A stretch of 64,000 bases of DNA, taken from Affinirhizobium straminoryzae (GTDB lineage Bacteria; Pseudomonadota; Alphaproteobacteria; Rhizobiales; Rhizobiaceae). The translations under genes were made by a program, and so were the position numbers. The stretch covers positions 86,554-150,553 of the forward strand of contig NZ_VJMG01000030.1 in NCBI RefSeq assembly GCF_007004135.1. The letters run 5' to 3'. The notes below the pieces were generated by a model. The model searched no databases. It worked only from the letters and a program-made list of their open reading frames with translations, and had not been told where the DNA came from. This document shows, piece after piece, positions 35,339-44,598 of this stretch; position 1 is the first letter of the stretch, and each line of letters opens with the position of its first letter.

Positions 35339-36226
35339 CTACTCCAAATTCTGGATCTGCTCGCGAAACTGGTCGATCACGACCTTCAGTTCTATACCAG
35401 CCGCCGTTACCTGAGCGGAATTGGATTTGGAACAGATCGTGTTGGACTCGCGATTAAATTCCTGTGCAAGAAAGTCAAGCCGGCGCCCGATCGGCCCGCC
35501 CCTGGCAAGCAGTTCGTCGGCGGCCGCCACATGCGCCTTCAGCCGGTCGATCTCCTCGCGCAGGTCCGCCTTGGTGGCGAGCAGCGCCACTTCCCCATAG
35601 AGCCGGTCGCGGTCCAGCGTGCCGGCAGCGTCCATCAGCGTCGCCACCTGGGAGGCAAGCCGGCGGGCGATCTCCTCCGGCGAGCGGGAGGGATCCTGTT
35701 CCACCACGGCGGCAAGCCGCTCGATGGTGCGCACCTGCTCCGACAGAACGGCGACCAGCGCCTGGCCTTCCCCGGTGCGCATGGCAACCAGGTCATCAAG
35801 TGCGGCTTCCAGCCCGGAAAGGATGGCCGCATCGCGCTCGGCGGCAGCCTCGGCGCTTTCCTCGGCCTCGCGGATATCGACGAGACCGCGAATGCCAAGC
35901 AGGCTGTCCAGCTTCAACGGAGAAGGATCGACAAGCGGCCCGAGTTCGTCACGGAGCGCTATGACTGCGTTCAGCGCATCGCGATTGAGGACCGCTTCGA
36001 TGCGCGCTTCCGCCACCGTGACCGACAGCGACATCTGCAGATTGCCGCGCGTGAGCCGTGCCGCGGTCAGCCGGCGCACCTCGGCCTCCAGAGGCTCGAA
36101 TCCGGGGGGAAGCCTCAGTCTCAGGTCAAGGCCCTTGCCATTGACCGAGCGCAGTTCCCAGACCCAGCGATGACGGCCGGCGGTGCCTTCGCGGCGGGCA
36201 AAGCCCGTCATGGACTGAACAGTCAT
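35339..36226 (-). CDS. YicC/YloC family endoribonuclease
   Basis: 295 residues. The start MTVQSMTGFARREG, the segment ELRSVNGKGLDLRLRLP and the C-terminal RRLDFLAQEFNRESNTICSKS are family signatures; the last contains the conserved acidic and basic residues of the DUF1732 domain. Homologues YicC and YloC have been shown to be endoribonucleases with a clamp-like fold, and in E. coli YicC is linked to RNA turnover. Located directly upstream of gmk in the same direction, as in most proteobacteria. Confidence 0.93.
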   Translation of the reverse strand: MTVQSMTGFARREGTAGRHRWVWELRSVNGKGLDLRLRLPPGFEPLEAEVRRLTAARLTRGNLQMSLSVTVAEARIEAVLNRDALNAVIALRDELGPLVDPSPLKLDSLLGIRGLVDIREAEESAEAAAERDAAILSGLEAALDDLVAMRTGEGQALVAVLSEQVRTIERLAAVVEQDPSRSPEEIARRLASQVATLMDAAGTLDRDRLYGEVALLATKADLREEIDRLKAHVAAADELLARGGPIGRRLDFLAQEFNRESNTICSKSNSAQVTAAGIELKVVIDQFREQIQNLE

Positions 36227-36271
36227 GCGTCAAATCCTTCCCCGCCCGTCGCCATCGTCGCGACAGCGCGC

Positions 36272-37480
36272 TTAGTTGGAGGCAGGCTTTTCGGCATCCT
36301 TGCCGCCCGGCTGTCCATCCACCACGTCCTCGTCGGCCGTCCCGGCATTGCCGCGCTCGGCCTGGATCTTGCGCCAGCGGCGCACATTGGCATTGTGCTC
36401 GTCGAGCGTTGCCGCAAACACATGGCCACCGGTGCCATCGGCCACGAAATACAGATCCTTCGTGCGCCAGGGATTGGCCACGGCTTCGAGCGCGGCGCGG
36501 CCCGGATTGGCGATCGGCGTCGGCGGCAGCCCCTTGATCTGGTAGGTGTTGTAGGGCGTCTGCTTGTCGAGATCCGACTTGTAGATCGCCCGATCTGCCG
36601 GCTTGCCGGCGCCGCCGAACAGACCGTAGAGGATCGTCGGGTCGGATTGCAGGCGCATGCCCTTGTTGAGGCGGTTGATGAAGACCGAGGCCACATGGGC
36701 GCGCTCGTCATCCTTGCCGGTTTCCTTCTCGACGATGGAAGCGAGGACGACGAATTCCTCCTTCGTCTTGATCGGCAGATCCGGGTCGCGCTTGGCCCAG
36801 ATCTGGTCGACGAGACGTTCCTGCGCCGCGCGCATCTGGGCGAGGATCTCGGTGCGCTTGGTGCCGCGCGTGAATTTGTAGGTATCCGGGCGCAGGCTGC
36901 CTTCCGGCGGCTGTTCCTGCGGCAGGCTGCCTTCCAGCACCGGATCGGCGGCCAGCCGGCTCATCATCTGCTGCACCGTCAGCCCTTCCGGCATGGAGAC
37001 GGAATAGAGGATGGACTTGCCGGATTCCAGCAGTTCGGCCACGTCCTTCATCGAGGCGCCGGCCTTGATCTCATACTCGCCGGCCTTCAGCGTGCGGTTC
37101 TTGCCGAGATTGGTATCGGTGACATAGCGGAAGATGCGGGCATCCGAGATGATACCATTGCGCTCCAGCGTCTGGGCGATCTCGACGAGGCCAGCGCCCT
37201 CGCGGATGACCACATGCGTGTTGGTCTCCAGCGGACCCGGATTCTGATAGGCGGTGATGACGTAATAGAACCCGGCGACGGCGGCCACGCAGGCAAACAC
37301 CATCATCGTCATCAGGAAGTTGAGGAAGATGACGATCTGGCTGCGCGCCTTCTTCGAGCGGCGCGGCGGTTCCGGCACGCGCTCGGGCTTCAGCGCCTCG
37401 TTCGGCGACTTGGGAATGAAGGGGCCGCCGGTATCGCTGCGGCCGGAAGACGAGTCGCTGCTGTGGTTCGTGTCGGTCAC
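36272..37480 (-). CDS. mltG: Endolytic transglycosylase MltG
   Basis: 402 residues from the GTG at 37480, which has AGAAGGAG upstream; the open frame continues into fabF but no earlier start is supported. A Ser/Pro-rich cytoplasmic segment (1-65) precedes one membrane helix (about 66-92), then a LysM-like domain (THVVIREGAGLVEIAQTL) and the YceG catalytic domain with the active-site glutamate in ASIVEKETGKDDER and LQSDPTILYG. It cuts nascent peptidoglycan glycan strands in the periplasm and sets their length. Lies between fabF and yicC. Confidence 0.94.
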   Translation of the reverse strand: MTDTNHSSDSSSGRSDTGGPFIPKSPNEALKPERVPEPPRRSKKARSQIVIFLNFLMTMMVFACVAAVAGFYYVITAYQNPGPLETNTHVVIREGAGLVEIAQTLERNGIISDARIFRYVTDTNLGKNRTLKAGEYEIKAGASMKDVAELLESGKSILYSVSMPEGLTVQQMMSRLAADPVLEGSLPQEQPPEGSLRPDTYKFTRGTKRTEILAQMRAAQERLVDQIWAKRDPDLPIKTKEEFVVLASIVEKETGKDDERAHVASVFINRLNKGMRLQSDPTILYGLFGGAGKPADRAIYKSDLDKQTPYNTYQIKGLPPTPIANPGRAALEAVANPWRTKDLYFVADGTGGHVFAATLDEHNANVRRWRKIQAERGNAGTADEDVVDGQPGGKDAEKPASN

Positions 37481-37593
37481 CGGCACTCCTTCTGATACTC
37501 TTGCATTGCCTGCCTTTTGGGCAAGCAATGCGGCGAAAACAGGGTTCAGAAGACGACAGCCCGGCTGACCAGCCCGGCAGACCCGTCTGTCGA

Positions 37594-38856
37594 TCAGCCT
37601 TCGTAGCGGCGCAGCACGAGCGAGGCGTTCGTGCCGCCGAAGCCGAAGGAATTGGAAAGTGCCACATTGATCTCGCGCTTGCGCGCCACGTGCGGCACCA
37701 GATCGATCTTCGTTTCCACGTCCGGATTGTAGAGGTTGAGCGTCGGCGGCGCGATGTTGTCGCGGATCGCAAGCGTCGAGAAGATCGCCTCGATGGCACC
37801 GGCAGCCCCCAGGAGGTGGCCGACGGCGGACTTGGTGGAGGACATCGACACCTTCGAGGCCGCATCGCCGACCAGACGCTCGACAGCGCCAAGCTCGATC
37901 GTGTCGGCCATGGTCGAGGTGCCATGAGCATTGATGTAATCGATGTCGGAGGGCTTCAGGCCCGCCCGCTTCAGCGCCATCGTCATGCAGCGGAAGGCGC
38001 CGTCGCCATCCTCGCACGGGGCGGTGATATGGAAGGCATCGCCCGACAGACCGTAACCGATCACCTCGGCATAGATCTTGGCGCCGCGGGCCTTGGCATG
38101 TTCCAGTTCCTCCAGAACAACGATACCTGCCCCCTCGCCCATGACGAAGCCGTCGCGGTCGCGGTCATAGGGGCGTGAGGCCTTCTGCGGATCGTCATTG
38201 TGCTGGGTCGACAGCGCCTTGCAGGCGGCAAAGCCGGCCAGTGAAATGCGGCTGATCGGCGATTCCGCGCCGCCGGCCACCATCACGTCGGCATCGCCGA
38301 AGGCGATCAGGCGGGCGGCGTCGCCGATGGCATGCGCGCCGGTCGAGCAGGCGGTGACGACCGAATGGTTCGGGCCGCGCAGCTTGTGCTTGATCGAGAC
38401 ATGGCCGGAGACCAGGTTGATCAGGCGGCCGGGAATGAAGAAGGGCGAGATGCGGCGGGGGCCCTTGTCGCGCAGGGTATAGCCGGCGTCCACGATGCCC
38501 TCGATGCCGCCGATGCCGGAGCCGATCAGCACGCCGGTGGCACACTGGTCCTCGTCCGTCTTCGGCTGCCATCCGGCATCGGCCAGCGCCATGTCGGCAG
38601 CAGCCACGCCGTAGATGATGAAGGGGTCAACCTTGCGCTGTTCCTTCGGCTCCATCCAGTCGTCGGCGATGAAGGCGCCTTCAGTACCGGGATCCGTCGG
38701 AATGCGGCAGGCAATCTTGGCCGGCAGATCTTCGACCTCGAATTCGGTCACGCGGCGCGCGGCATTCTGACCGGCCAGCAATCGCGACCAGCTGATGTCC
38801 GTTCCGCAACCCAGAGGAGATACCATACCGGTACCAGTGATAACGACACGCCTCAT
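37594..38856 (-). CDS. fabF: 3-oxoacyl-[acyl-carrier-protein] synthase II
   Basis: 420 residues from ATG 38856, where the family begins (RRVVITGTGMVSPLG); an ATG at 38877 is possible but unsupported. The catalytic triad is complete: Cys170 in VTACSTGAH, His312 in NAHGTSTMAD and His348 in AVGHLLGAAGA, with Lys343 nearby. It condenses malonyl-ACP with acyl-ACP in fatty acid elongation, including palmitoleoyl to cis-vaccenoyl. Immediately downstream of acpP in the conserved fabD-fabG-acpP-fabF-mltG order. Confidence 0.96.
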   Translation of the reverse strand: MRRVVITGTGMVSPLGCGTDISWSRLLAGQNAARRVTEFEVEDLPAKIACRIPTDPGTEGAFIADDWMEPKEQRKVDPFIIYGVAAADMALADAGWQPKTDEDQCATGVLIGSGIGGIEGIVDAGYTLRDKGPRRISPFFIPGRLINLVSGHVSIKHKLRGPNHSVVTACSTGAHAIGDAARLIAFGDADVMVAGGAESPISRISLAGFAACKALSTQHNDDPQKASRPYDRDRDGFVMGEGAGIVVLEELEHAKARGAKIYAEVIGYGLSGDAFHITAPCEDGDGAFRCMTMALKRAGLKPSDIDYINAHGTSTMADTIELGAVERLVGDAASKVSMSSTKSAVGHLLGAAGAIEAIFSTLAIRDNIAPPTLNLYNPDVETKIDLVPHVARKREINVALSNSFGFGGTNASLVLRRYEG

Positions 38857-38970
38857 GCCAGCGTCCCACCCCTGCATGTCTTATGCAATATCACAATACT
38901 GAAACGGCCCGAACGTGCCGGGCCGTCGAGGAACCTCATCTTGCGACGGGTCCTAACCTGTCGATCGAAA

Positions 38971-39207
38971 TCAGGCCTGGGCCTTCTCGATGAACTTGAC
39001 GGCGTCGCCAACCGTCAGGATCGAGTCAGCGGCATCGTCCGGAATTTCAACGCCGAACTCTTCTTCGAAAGCCATGACGAGTTCAACGGTGTCGAGCGAG
39101 TCGGCGCCCAGGTCGTCGATGAAGCTCGCGCCTTCGACAACTTTGTCGGCATCGACGCCGAGATGATCAATGACAATTTTCTTTACGCGCTCTGCGATAT
39201 CGCTCAT
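38971..39207 (-). CDS. acpP: Acyl carrier protein
   Basis: 78 residues, acidic, from ATG 39207 with a GAGGAAA ribosome site. The phosphopantetheine attachment site is Ser37 in [12 protein letters not shown]. It carries growing acyl chains for FabD, FabG and FabF encoded on both sides and for lipid A synthesis. The 284-base gap upstream to fabG is large enough for a dedicated promoter, in line with the high abundance of ACP. Confidence 0.98.
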   Translation of the reverse strand: MSDIAERVKKIVIDHLGVDADKVVEGASFIDDLGADSLDTVELVMAFEEEFGVEIPDDAADSILTVGDAVKFIEKAQA

Positions 39208-39491
39208 GTCGGTTTCCTCGACCTTTGTCTTTTCGGACTGCCTCACCGGCATCCGCACCCTGTTGAAACCCTGACCGCCTATGTTCAGGCCGGCTCCAGG
39301 GCAAACTCGCTCACCCGAGAAAAGACTTCAAGCTTCCATAGATCAACAGACAGCCTGTCAGTTTTCGGGGTGACTGTTCACAGTCATGGCCCGCTTAACA
39401 CGGTTTCACCGTGTCGCAAAGCCAGAAAATGGCCCGCCACCCGGCCACCAACAGGCAATGCGCCTGCGGCATGCGGGGCGGCGCAAGCCAC

Positions 39492-40229
39492 TCAGATCAT
39501 TGCCATGCCGCCGTTGACGTGCAGCGTCTGGCCCGTAACATAACCGGCCTCGTTGGAGGCGAGGTAGAGAACGGCGGCAGCGATGTCGGCACCGGCGCCC
39601 ATGCGCTTCATCGGAATGGCGCCCAGAATGCCTTCCTTCTGCTTGTCGTTCAGCTTGCCGGTCATCGCGCTTTCGATGAAGCCGGGCGCCACGCAGTTGA
39701 CAGTGACGTTGCGGCTGGCGATTTCCTGGGCGAGCGACTTCGAAAAGCCGATCATGCCGGCCTTGGAGGCGCAGTAGTTGGCCTGGCCCGGATTGCCGGT
39801 GACGCCGACCACCGAGGTGATGTTGATGATGCGGCCGAAGCGGCGGCGCATCATCGGATGGGTCAGTTCGCGCGTCAGGCGGAAGGTCGCCGTCAGGTTG
39901 ACTTCCAGAACCGCGTCCCAGTCCTCGTCGCTCATGCGCACGAAGAGACCGTCCTTGGTGATGCCGGCATTGTTGACGAGGATGTCGACGCCGCCAAGCT
40001 CGGCTTCGGCCTTTTCGCCGAGCGCCTTCACCTGATCCCGGTCGCCAAGATTGGCGGGGAAGATATGAGCGCGCTCGCCGAGTTCGCCAGCCAGTGCTTC
40101 CAGCTTCTCGGCGCGCGTGCCGTGCAGGCCGACCGTTGCGCCCTGGGCATGCAGCATGCGGGCAATTTCCTCACCGATGCCGCCGGTTGCGCCGGTGACG
40201 AGAGCCTTGCGGCCGGTCAAGTCAAACAT
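39492..40229 (-). CDS. fabG: 3-oxoacyl-[acyl-carrier-protein] reductase
   Basis: 245 residues, SDR fold. The NADPH site is TGATGGIG (13-20), and the catalytic Ser139 (NITSV), Tyr152 and Lys156 (YCASK) are all present, as is NNAG at 87-90. It reduces 3-oxoacyl-ACP in each elongation cycle. It follows fabD by 18 bases and is probably translated from the same message. Confidence 0.96.
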   Translation of the reverse strand: MFDLTGRKALVTGATGGIGEEIARMLHAQGATVGLHGTRAEKLEALAGELGERAHIFPANLGDRDQVKALGEKAEAELGGVDILVNNAGITKDGLFVRMSDEDWDAVLEVNLTATFRLTRELTHPMMRRRFGRIINITSVVGVTGNPGQANYCASKAGMIGFSKSLAQEIASRNVTVNCVAPGFIESAMTGKLNDKQKEGILGAIPMKRMGAGADIAAAVLYLASNEAGYVTGQTLHVNGGMAMI

Positions 40230-40247
40230 GTTTCAATCCTTTTGCGT

Positions 40248-41192
40248 TCAGCCGAGCAGGGTCTTGAGGGCGGCCTCGATATCGGCCGGACCGTTGACGG
40301 CAATGCCAGTGACAGTCTTGTCGATACGGCGGGCAAGCCCGGTCAGCACCTTGCCGGTCCCGATTTCATAGAGCGTCGTCACACCATTGGCGCCGAACCA
40401 TTCCACGGTTTCGCGCCAGCGCACCTGCCCGGTCACCTGGGTAACGAGCAGGGTTGCGATCTCGTTTGCATCGCGGACGGGCGCGGCGCGCACATTGGCG
40501 ATGACGGGCACGACCGGATCCTGCTTGGCAACCTTGTCCAGCGCGTGGCGCATGGCATCGGCGGCGGGTGCCATCAGGTCCGAATGGAAGGGCGCCGACA
40601 CCGGCAGCATGAGGGCGCGCTTGGCGCCCTTTTCCGAGGCAAGCGCGGCAGCCTTTTCCACGGCTGCCCTGGATCCGGAAATGACGAGCTGGCCGCCGCC
40701 ATTGTCATTGGCGATCTGGCAGACGCCGGCGGCCTTCGCCTCGGCGCAGACGGCTTCCACATCGGCATGTTCCAGCCCGATGATCGCCGCCATCGCACCC
40801 TCGCCGACCGGCACGGCCGACTGCATGGCATCGCCACGGATGCGCAGCAGGCGGGCGGTATCGGCAATCGTGAAGGTGCCGGCAGCGCACAGCGCCGAAT
40901 ATTCGCCGAGCGAATGGCCGGCGACATAGGACACCTTGTCGGCGAGTTTCAGGCCGCCGGCTTCCAGAACGCGCATCACCGCCATCGACACCGCCATCAG
41001 CGCCGGCTGCGCATTGGCCGTCAGCGTCAGCTGGTCCTCGGGTCCGTTCCACATGATGTCGGAGAGCTTCTGGCCAAGCGCTTCGTCAACCTCCTGGAAA
41101 ACCGCGCGAGCCTCCGGGAAGGCGTCTGCGAGATCCTTGCCCATGCCGACGACCTGGCTTCCCTGGCCGGGAAATGTAAATGCGATGCTCAT
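40248..41192 (-). CDS. fabD: Malonyl CoA-acyl carrier protein transacylase
   Basis: 314 residues. The oxyanion motif FPGQGSQ is at 7-13, the nucleophile elbow GHSLGE carries Ser94, and the catalytic His is in PFHSDLM. It loads malonyl groups onto ACP. First gene of the minus-strand fatty acid cluster; the 287-base gap to the divergent aldo/keto reductase gene should hold its promoter. Confidence 0.96.
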   Translation of the reverse strand: MSIAFTFPGQGSQVVGMGKDLADAFPEARAVFQEVDEALGQKLSDIMWNGPEDQLTLTANAQPALMAVSMAVMRVLEAGGLKLADKVSYVAGHSLGEYSALCAAGTFTIADTARLLRIRGDAMQSAVPVGEGAMAAIIGLEHADVEAVCAEAKAAGVCQIANDNGGGQLVISGSRAAVEKAAALASEKGAKRALMLPVSAPFHSDLMAPAADAMRHALDKVAKQDPVVPVIANVRAAPVRDANEIATLLVTQVTGQVRWRETVEWFGANGVTTLYEIGTGKVLTGLARRIDKTVTGIAVNGPADIEAALKTLLG

Positions 41193-41479
41193 TGGGTCGT
41201 AATCCTTCCCTTTTTTGCCTTTCCATTCACATTCTCTCCGGCCAAGTCAAGGCCGGCAGCAAGCGCCAGGCCCGCCAATGCAAGCCTTTTGCCCCTCGTG
41301 AACAGGGTTTTTGCCATGGCACGGTGCATCGGCGCCCGCAGCCTCCGGCGAACGCGTTGCAATATCGGTTTCCCTTGCGTTGCAGCAAAACCGGCTTACA
41401 TTCGCTGCGCCTCCCGGGACCCAGCACCGGTCCCAAGCTTAATGCCTGCCCCTAACCCCTGAAAGACGGGAACGATCTC

Positions 41480-42523
41480 ATGAAATACAAGACGCTCGGC
41501 CGAACCGAACTCAGCGTGTCCGAAATCTGCCTCGGAACGATGACCTGGGGTTCGCAGAACACGCAAGCCGAAGCCTTCGAGCAGATGGATTATGCGCTCG
41601 ATCACGGTGTGAATTTCTTCGATACAGCGGAACTCTACCCGACCACGCCCCTTTCGCCCGACACCTATGCCGACACCGAACGGCTGATCGGCAACTGGTT
41701 CGAAAAGACCGGCAAGCGTAACAAGGTGGTGCTGGCCACCAAGGTTGCCGGTGCCGGGCGTCCCTATATCCGCGGCGGCGCGCCGATCACGGCCGATACG
41801 ATCCGCGAGGCGGTGGATGCGAGCCTTGCGCGCCTCAAGACCGATTACATCGATCTCTACCAGATCCACTGGCCGAACCGCGGCCATTTCCACTTCCGCG
41901 GCGCCTGGGGCTACAACCCCTTCAACCAGGACAAGGCCAGGACCAAGGCCGAAATCACCGAGAAGCTGGAAGCGCTGGGCGAATGCGTGAAGGCTGGCAA
42001 GATCCGCGCCATCGGCCTGTCGAACGAGACGACCTGGGGCACGCAGGCCTTCCTGACCATCGCCGAACAGCTCGGCCTGCCGCGCGTTGCCACCGTCCAG
42101 AACGAGTACAGCCTGCTCTACCGCCACTTCGATCTCGACATGGCTGAGCTTTCGCATCACGAGGATGTGGGCCTCCTCGCCTATTCGCCGCTCGCCGGCG
42201 GCATCCTGTCCGGCAAGTATCTCGATGGCGGCAAGCCTGCCGGCTCGCGCGGCTCGATCAACGGCGATATCGGCGGACGCCTCGTGCCGCTGCAGGAGCC
42301 GGCAACACGCGCTTATGTGGAGCTTGCCCGCACCCACGGGCTCGACCCCTCGCAGATGGCGCTTGCCTTCTGCCTGACGCGCCCGTTCACGGCCGCCGCC
42401 ATCATCGGCGCGACCTCGATGGAGCAGCTGAAGCTCAACATCGGCTCGGCCGACGTCAAGCTGTCGGATGAGGTGATGAAGGCGATTGCCGCCATCCACC
42501 GTCAGTATCCGGCCCCGATCTGA
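41480..42523 (+). CDS. Aldo/keto reductase (Tas/YajO-like)
   Basis: 347 residues forming a TIM barrel. The start MKYKTLGRTELSVSEICLG, the Asp-Tyr pair in FFDTAELYP, Lys in LATKVAG and the NADPH-binding C-terminal IGATSMEQL identify the AKR superfamily; the insertion NRGHFHFRG around the active site is typical of the Tas/YajO branch. Cofactor NADPH expected, substrate unknown. Divergent from fabD; its 3' end overlaps the convergent small gene at 42456-42887 by 68 bases. Confidence 0.9.
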   Translation: MKYKTLGRTELSVSEICLGTMTWGSQNTQAEAFEQMDYALDHGVNFFDTAELYPTTPLSPDTYADTERLIGNWFEKTGKRNKVVLATKVAGAGRPYIRGGAPITADTIREAVDASLARLKTDYIDLYQIHWPNRGHFHFRGAWGYNPFNQDKARTKAEITEKLEALGECVKAGKIRAIGLSNETTWGTQAFLTIAEQLGLPRVATVQNEYSLLYRHFDLDMAELSHHEDVGLLAYSPLAGGILSGKYLDGGKPAGSRGSINGDIGGRLVPLQEPATRAYVELARTHGLDPSQMALAFCLTRPFTAAAIIGATSMEQLKLNIGSADVKLSDEVMKAIAAIHRQYPAPI

Positions 42524-42887
42524 GGCCTGACGCCACCTGCCGTCGGGCCGCCTCGCTGGCCCGGCGCTCTCCTTCCTCAAGCCACAGCGCCCGGACCGTG
42601 GCCCAGTCCGGCATCTGTTCGGCCTCGAAGCCGAAGGCATAGCCGGCGCCGATCGCGGGAAAGACCCGCATCGCCTGCCGGTGTGATCCGGATGCCATGA
42701 AGGCCAGCATGGCGGCGCGATCCGTCCAGGCCGAGCGCGTGTGCTGCACGCCCGCCATGCTGCGGGCATCCGCCTCGATGAGGCCGGGCGCTGCCTTCAC
42801 CTGCTGCATCGCCGCGACCGCATGCCACCAGAAGCGAGGCATGTGCCAGACGGAATGGGCCCGGAAACCGGTGATCGAAACATACAT
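42456..42887 (-). CDS. Small dimeric alpha/beta-barrel (antibiotic monooxygenase-like) protein
   Basis: 143 residues from ATG 42887. The core MYVSITGFRAHSVWH, MPRFWWHAVAAMQQVKAAPG, TRSAWTDRAAMLAFMASGSH and HRQAMRVFP follow the pattern of ABM/DUF3291-like proteins in which a fluctuating strand-helix-strand core holds a hydrophobic pocket. The last 30 residues are Arg/Ser-rich and low in order, and their coding DNA overlaps the end of the aldo/keto reductase gene. Function unknown. Confidence 0.6.
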   Translation of the reverse strand: MYVSITGFRAHSVWHMPRFWWHAVAAMQQVKAAPGLIEADARSMAGVQHTRSAWTDRAAMLAFMASGSHRQAMRVFPAIGAGYAFGFEAEQMPDWATVRALWLEEGERRASEAARRQVASGLRSGPDTDGGWRQSPSSPHPTA

Positions 42888-42986
42888 GCGCAGTCGCCCT
42901 CGCGGATAGTGATGCACCTGTCTACGACGGCTTCGGCCTGCTGGACCTGGCCGAGCCCCAGAGAACCCTGGCAGACTGGCGCTCCC

Positions 42987-43502
42987 TCACCCCTTCGCGA
43001 CCTCGGGACGCTGCAGGCGCTGCACCTTTCGCAGATGGGCGAGGCTGCGGCAGAGCATGAACCCCGTGGAGAAGACGTTGAGAAGCGAGAGGACCAGCCG
43101 GGCGGTCGGCGTCGCGATCGCAGCCGGCGCGATCACCGCCATCACCGCATAGGCATAGTTCGTCCAGAACAACAGCAGAATCAGCGCCAGCGAATGCCAT
43201 TCGCCGGAAATGAGGATGCGGCCATCCGGCAGCAGCTCCGTCTGACGCTCGGGCTTGACCACTGCGACTGCCGCTGCCCCGATCAAGGCGCCGAGAAAGG
43301 CACCGGCCAGCGCCGCGGGATCGCCGTGCGCGGCGATCAGCTTGCCGCAGGCGAGCAGCACGAAGATCACCGAGGGCAGAAGCAGGCGCAGCGGCGACAC
43401 CCGGCTGTCGCGCAGGCGCGCAGCGCCGAGAAGGCACAGAAAAACCAGCAGGAACCACACCCAGACCGGAGCGCCCGTGATGACTTTGACGAGGAATTGC
43501 AT
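42987..43502 (-). CDS. Multi-pass membrane protein, partner of the divergent LytTR regulator
   Basis: 171 residues from ATG 43502, with GGGAG 8 bases upstream. Four to five hydrophobic helices (WVWFLLVFLCLLG, LLLPSVIFVLLACGKL, ALAGAFLGALIGAAAVAVV, ALILLLFWTNYAYAVMAVI), a conserved-looking polar stretch LLPDGRILISGEWHS in the middle, and a basic C-terminal end. No family recognised with confidence; it resembles small membrane proteins that accompany LytTR regulators. It shares a 77-base divergent region with the LytTR gene, which suggests it is the regulated partner. Confidence 0.65.
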   Translation of the reverse strand: MQFLVKVITGAPVWVWFLLVFLCLLGAARLRDSRVSPLRLLLPSVIFVLLACGKLIAAHGDPAALAGAFLGALIGAAAVAVVKPERQTELLPDGRILISGEWHSLALILLLFWTNYAYAVMAVIAPAAIATPTARLVLSLLNVFSTGFMLCRSLAHLRKVQRLQRPEVAKG

Positions 43503-43523
43503 TTTATACTCCCTGCACGGCAG

Positions 43524-43544
43524 CCGGCGGCCGCAACCGGCGGC
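43524..43544. promoter_or_regulatory. Direct repeat in the LytTR divergent promoter region
   Basis: CCGGCGGC occurs twice, 13 bases apart start to start, in the 77 bases between the membrane protein gene and the LytTR gene. LytTR proteins bind pairs of direct repeats, although usually more AT-rich ones and more widely spaced, so this is only a candidate. Confidence 0.25.
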
Positions 43545-43579
43545 AGACAGCGGAAAAGCGGGACGGGAATCAAAACGGC

Positions 43580-44428
43580 ATGCGTGAACGGCCGGAAAAA
43601 TACGCAGGCGGAAGTAGCCTGCGACTGGCGCTTCGTGAAATGCAGGCCGATCTCGTCTCCGCAAAGACGCATGTGCTGCTGGCCGGCGCAATCATCATCC
43701 TCAGCCTTTCCGGCCCCTTCGGTACCTATGAGGCACTGCCGCCGGTGGGGCGACTTCTTTACTGGGCAACGATGGTTCTCCTCACCTTCGGCCTGGCGAA
43801 CTTCGCCGGGACGCTGACGAGCATTGCCCTTTCCCGTCGCGGCATCCGCCGACAAAGCGCGCTGGTGCCGGTCGGCCTTGCGGCGGGGCTTGCCGCCGGT
43901 CTCGGCGTCACGGTCATCCAAAACGTCGTCTTCGGCTTGGGGGCCGATCCGCTACGCACGCTCATCACCATCTTCGGCTATGCCCTTGTGATCGCCATGA
44001 CGATCACCGTGATCTTATTCGTGTTCCGGCGCGCCGATGAGGCGCCGCAGGAAAAGGCGCAGGAGACGACGGCCGCGCAGCCGGAAATGCCACCCGCCCC
44101 CGCTCTGGCCCCCGCCGCGGCTCTGGTGCGCCGCCTGCCGCTCGACAAGCGGGGACGCATCGTCAGCCTCACCGTACGCGACCACTATGTCGAGGTGACC
44201 ACGCTGAAGGGCAAGGCGCTGCTGCTGATGCGCCTCAGCGACGCCATCGAGGAGGCGGGTGTCGTGAACGGCGTGCAGCTGCATCGCTCGCACTGGGTGG
44301 CCGTCGATGCGATAAGGGCGATCCACCGGGTCAACGGCCGCCTCGAGGTGGAGACGCTGACCGACGAGCGGCTGCCCGTCAGCCGCACCCATGCGGCCCG
44401 CCTGCGCGACGCAGGCCTCCTGCCCTGA
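43580..44428 (+). CDS. Membrane-anchored LytTR-domain DNA-binding protein
   Basis: 282 residues: four predicted membrane helices (about 30-155; THVLLAGAIIILSL, LLYWATMVLLTFGLANFAG, VPVGLAAGLAAGLGVTVIQ, FGYALVIAMTITVILFVF), a Pro/Ala/Glu-rich linker (about 158-185) and a C-terminal LytTR domain (about 187-282; GRIVSLTVRDHYVEV, LLLMRLSDAIEE, LHRSHWVAVDAI). It would bind DNA while anchored in the inner membrane, so a membrane signal may control it directly without a kinase. Divergent from the membrane protein at 42987-43502. Confidence 0.87.
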   Translation: MRERPEKYAGGSSLRLALREMQADLVSAKTHVLLAGAIIILSLSGPFGTYEALPPVGRLLYWATMVLLTFGLANFAGTLTSIALSRRGIRRQSALVPVGLAAGLAAGLGVTVIQNVVFGLGADPLRTLITIFGYALVIAMTITVILFVFRRADEAPQEKAQETTAAQPEMPPAPALAPAAALVRRLPLDKRGRIVSLTVRDHYVEVTTLKGKALLLMRLSDAIEEAGVVNGVQLHRSHWVAVDAIRAIHRVNGRLEVETLTDERLPVSRTHAARLRDAGLLP

Positions 44429-44472
44429 CGATGGGGCATTGCCAAACGCGGCGGAGAAAATCTGCAAAAGCC

Positions 44473-44500
44473 TTGCGTTCCCGGAAAATGCGCGTATAAG
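44473..44500 (+). promoter_or_regulatory. rpsF: Candidate sigma-70 type promoter of rpsF
   Basis: TTGCGT at 44473-44478 and TATAAG at 44495-44500 with a 16-base spacer, about 230 bases before the rpsF start and just upstream of the structured leader. Confidence 0.5.
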
Positions 44501-44540
44501 CGCGCTGTTCGAAATGCCCGGTCTTCTGGCTGGTGGCTGA

Positions 44541-44598
44541 ACGGAGGGCCGGTTCCGTACATGGAACCGCAGGAACCACAAGGGTTCCGGCCTCCCGT
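44541..44598 (+). promoter_or_regulatory. Structured rpsF leader, candidate S6:S18 autoregulatory element
   Basis: An imperfect outer stem (ACGGAGGGCCGG with CCGGCCTCCCGT) encloses two perfect 6-bp hairpins: GGTTCC / GGAACC (44551-44568) and GGAACC / GGTTCC (44572-44588), separated by GCA. The strands could also exchange pairs, giving two alternative folds. In many bacteria an S6:S18 complex binds a CCG-containing leader stem to repress rpsF; a CCG is present here. The match is structural inference. Confidence 0.5.
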
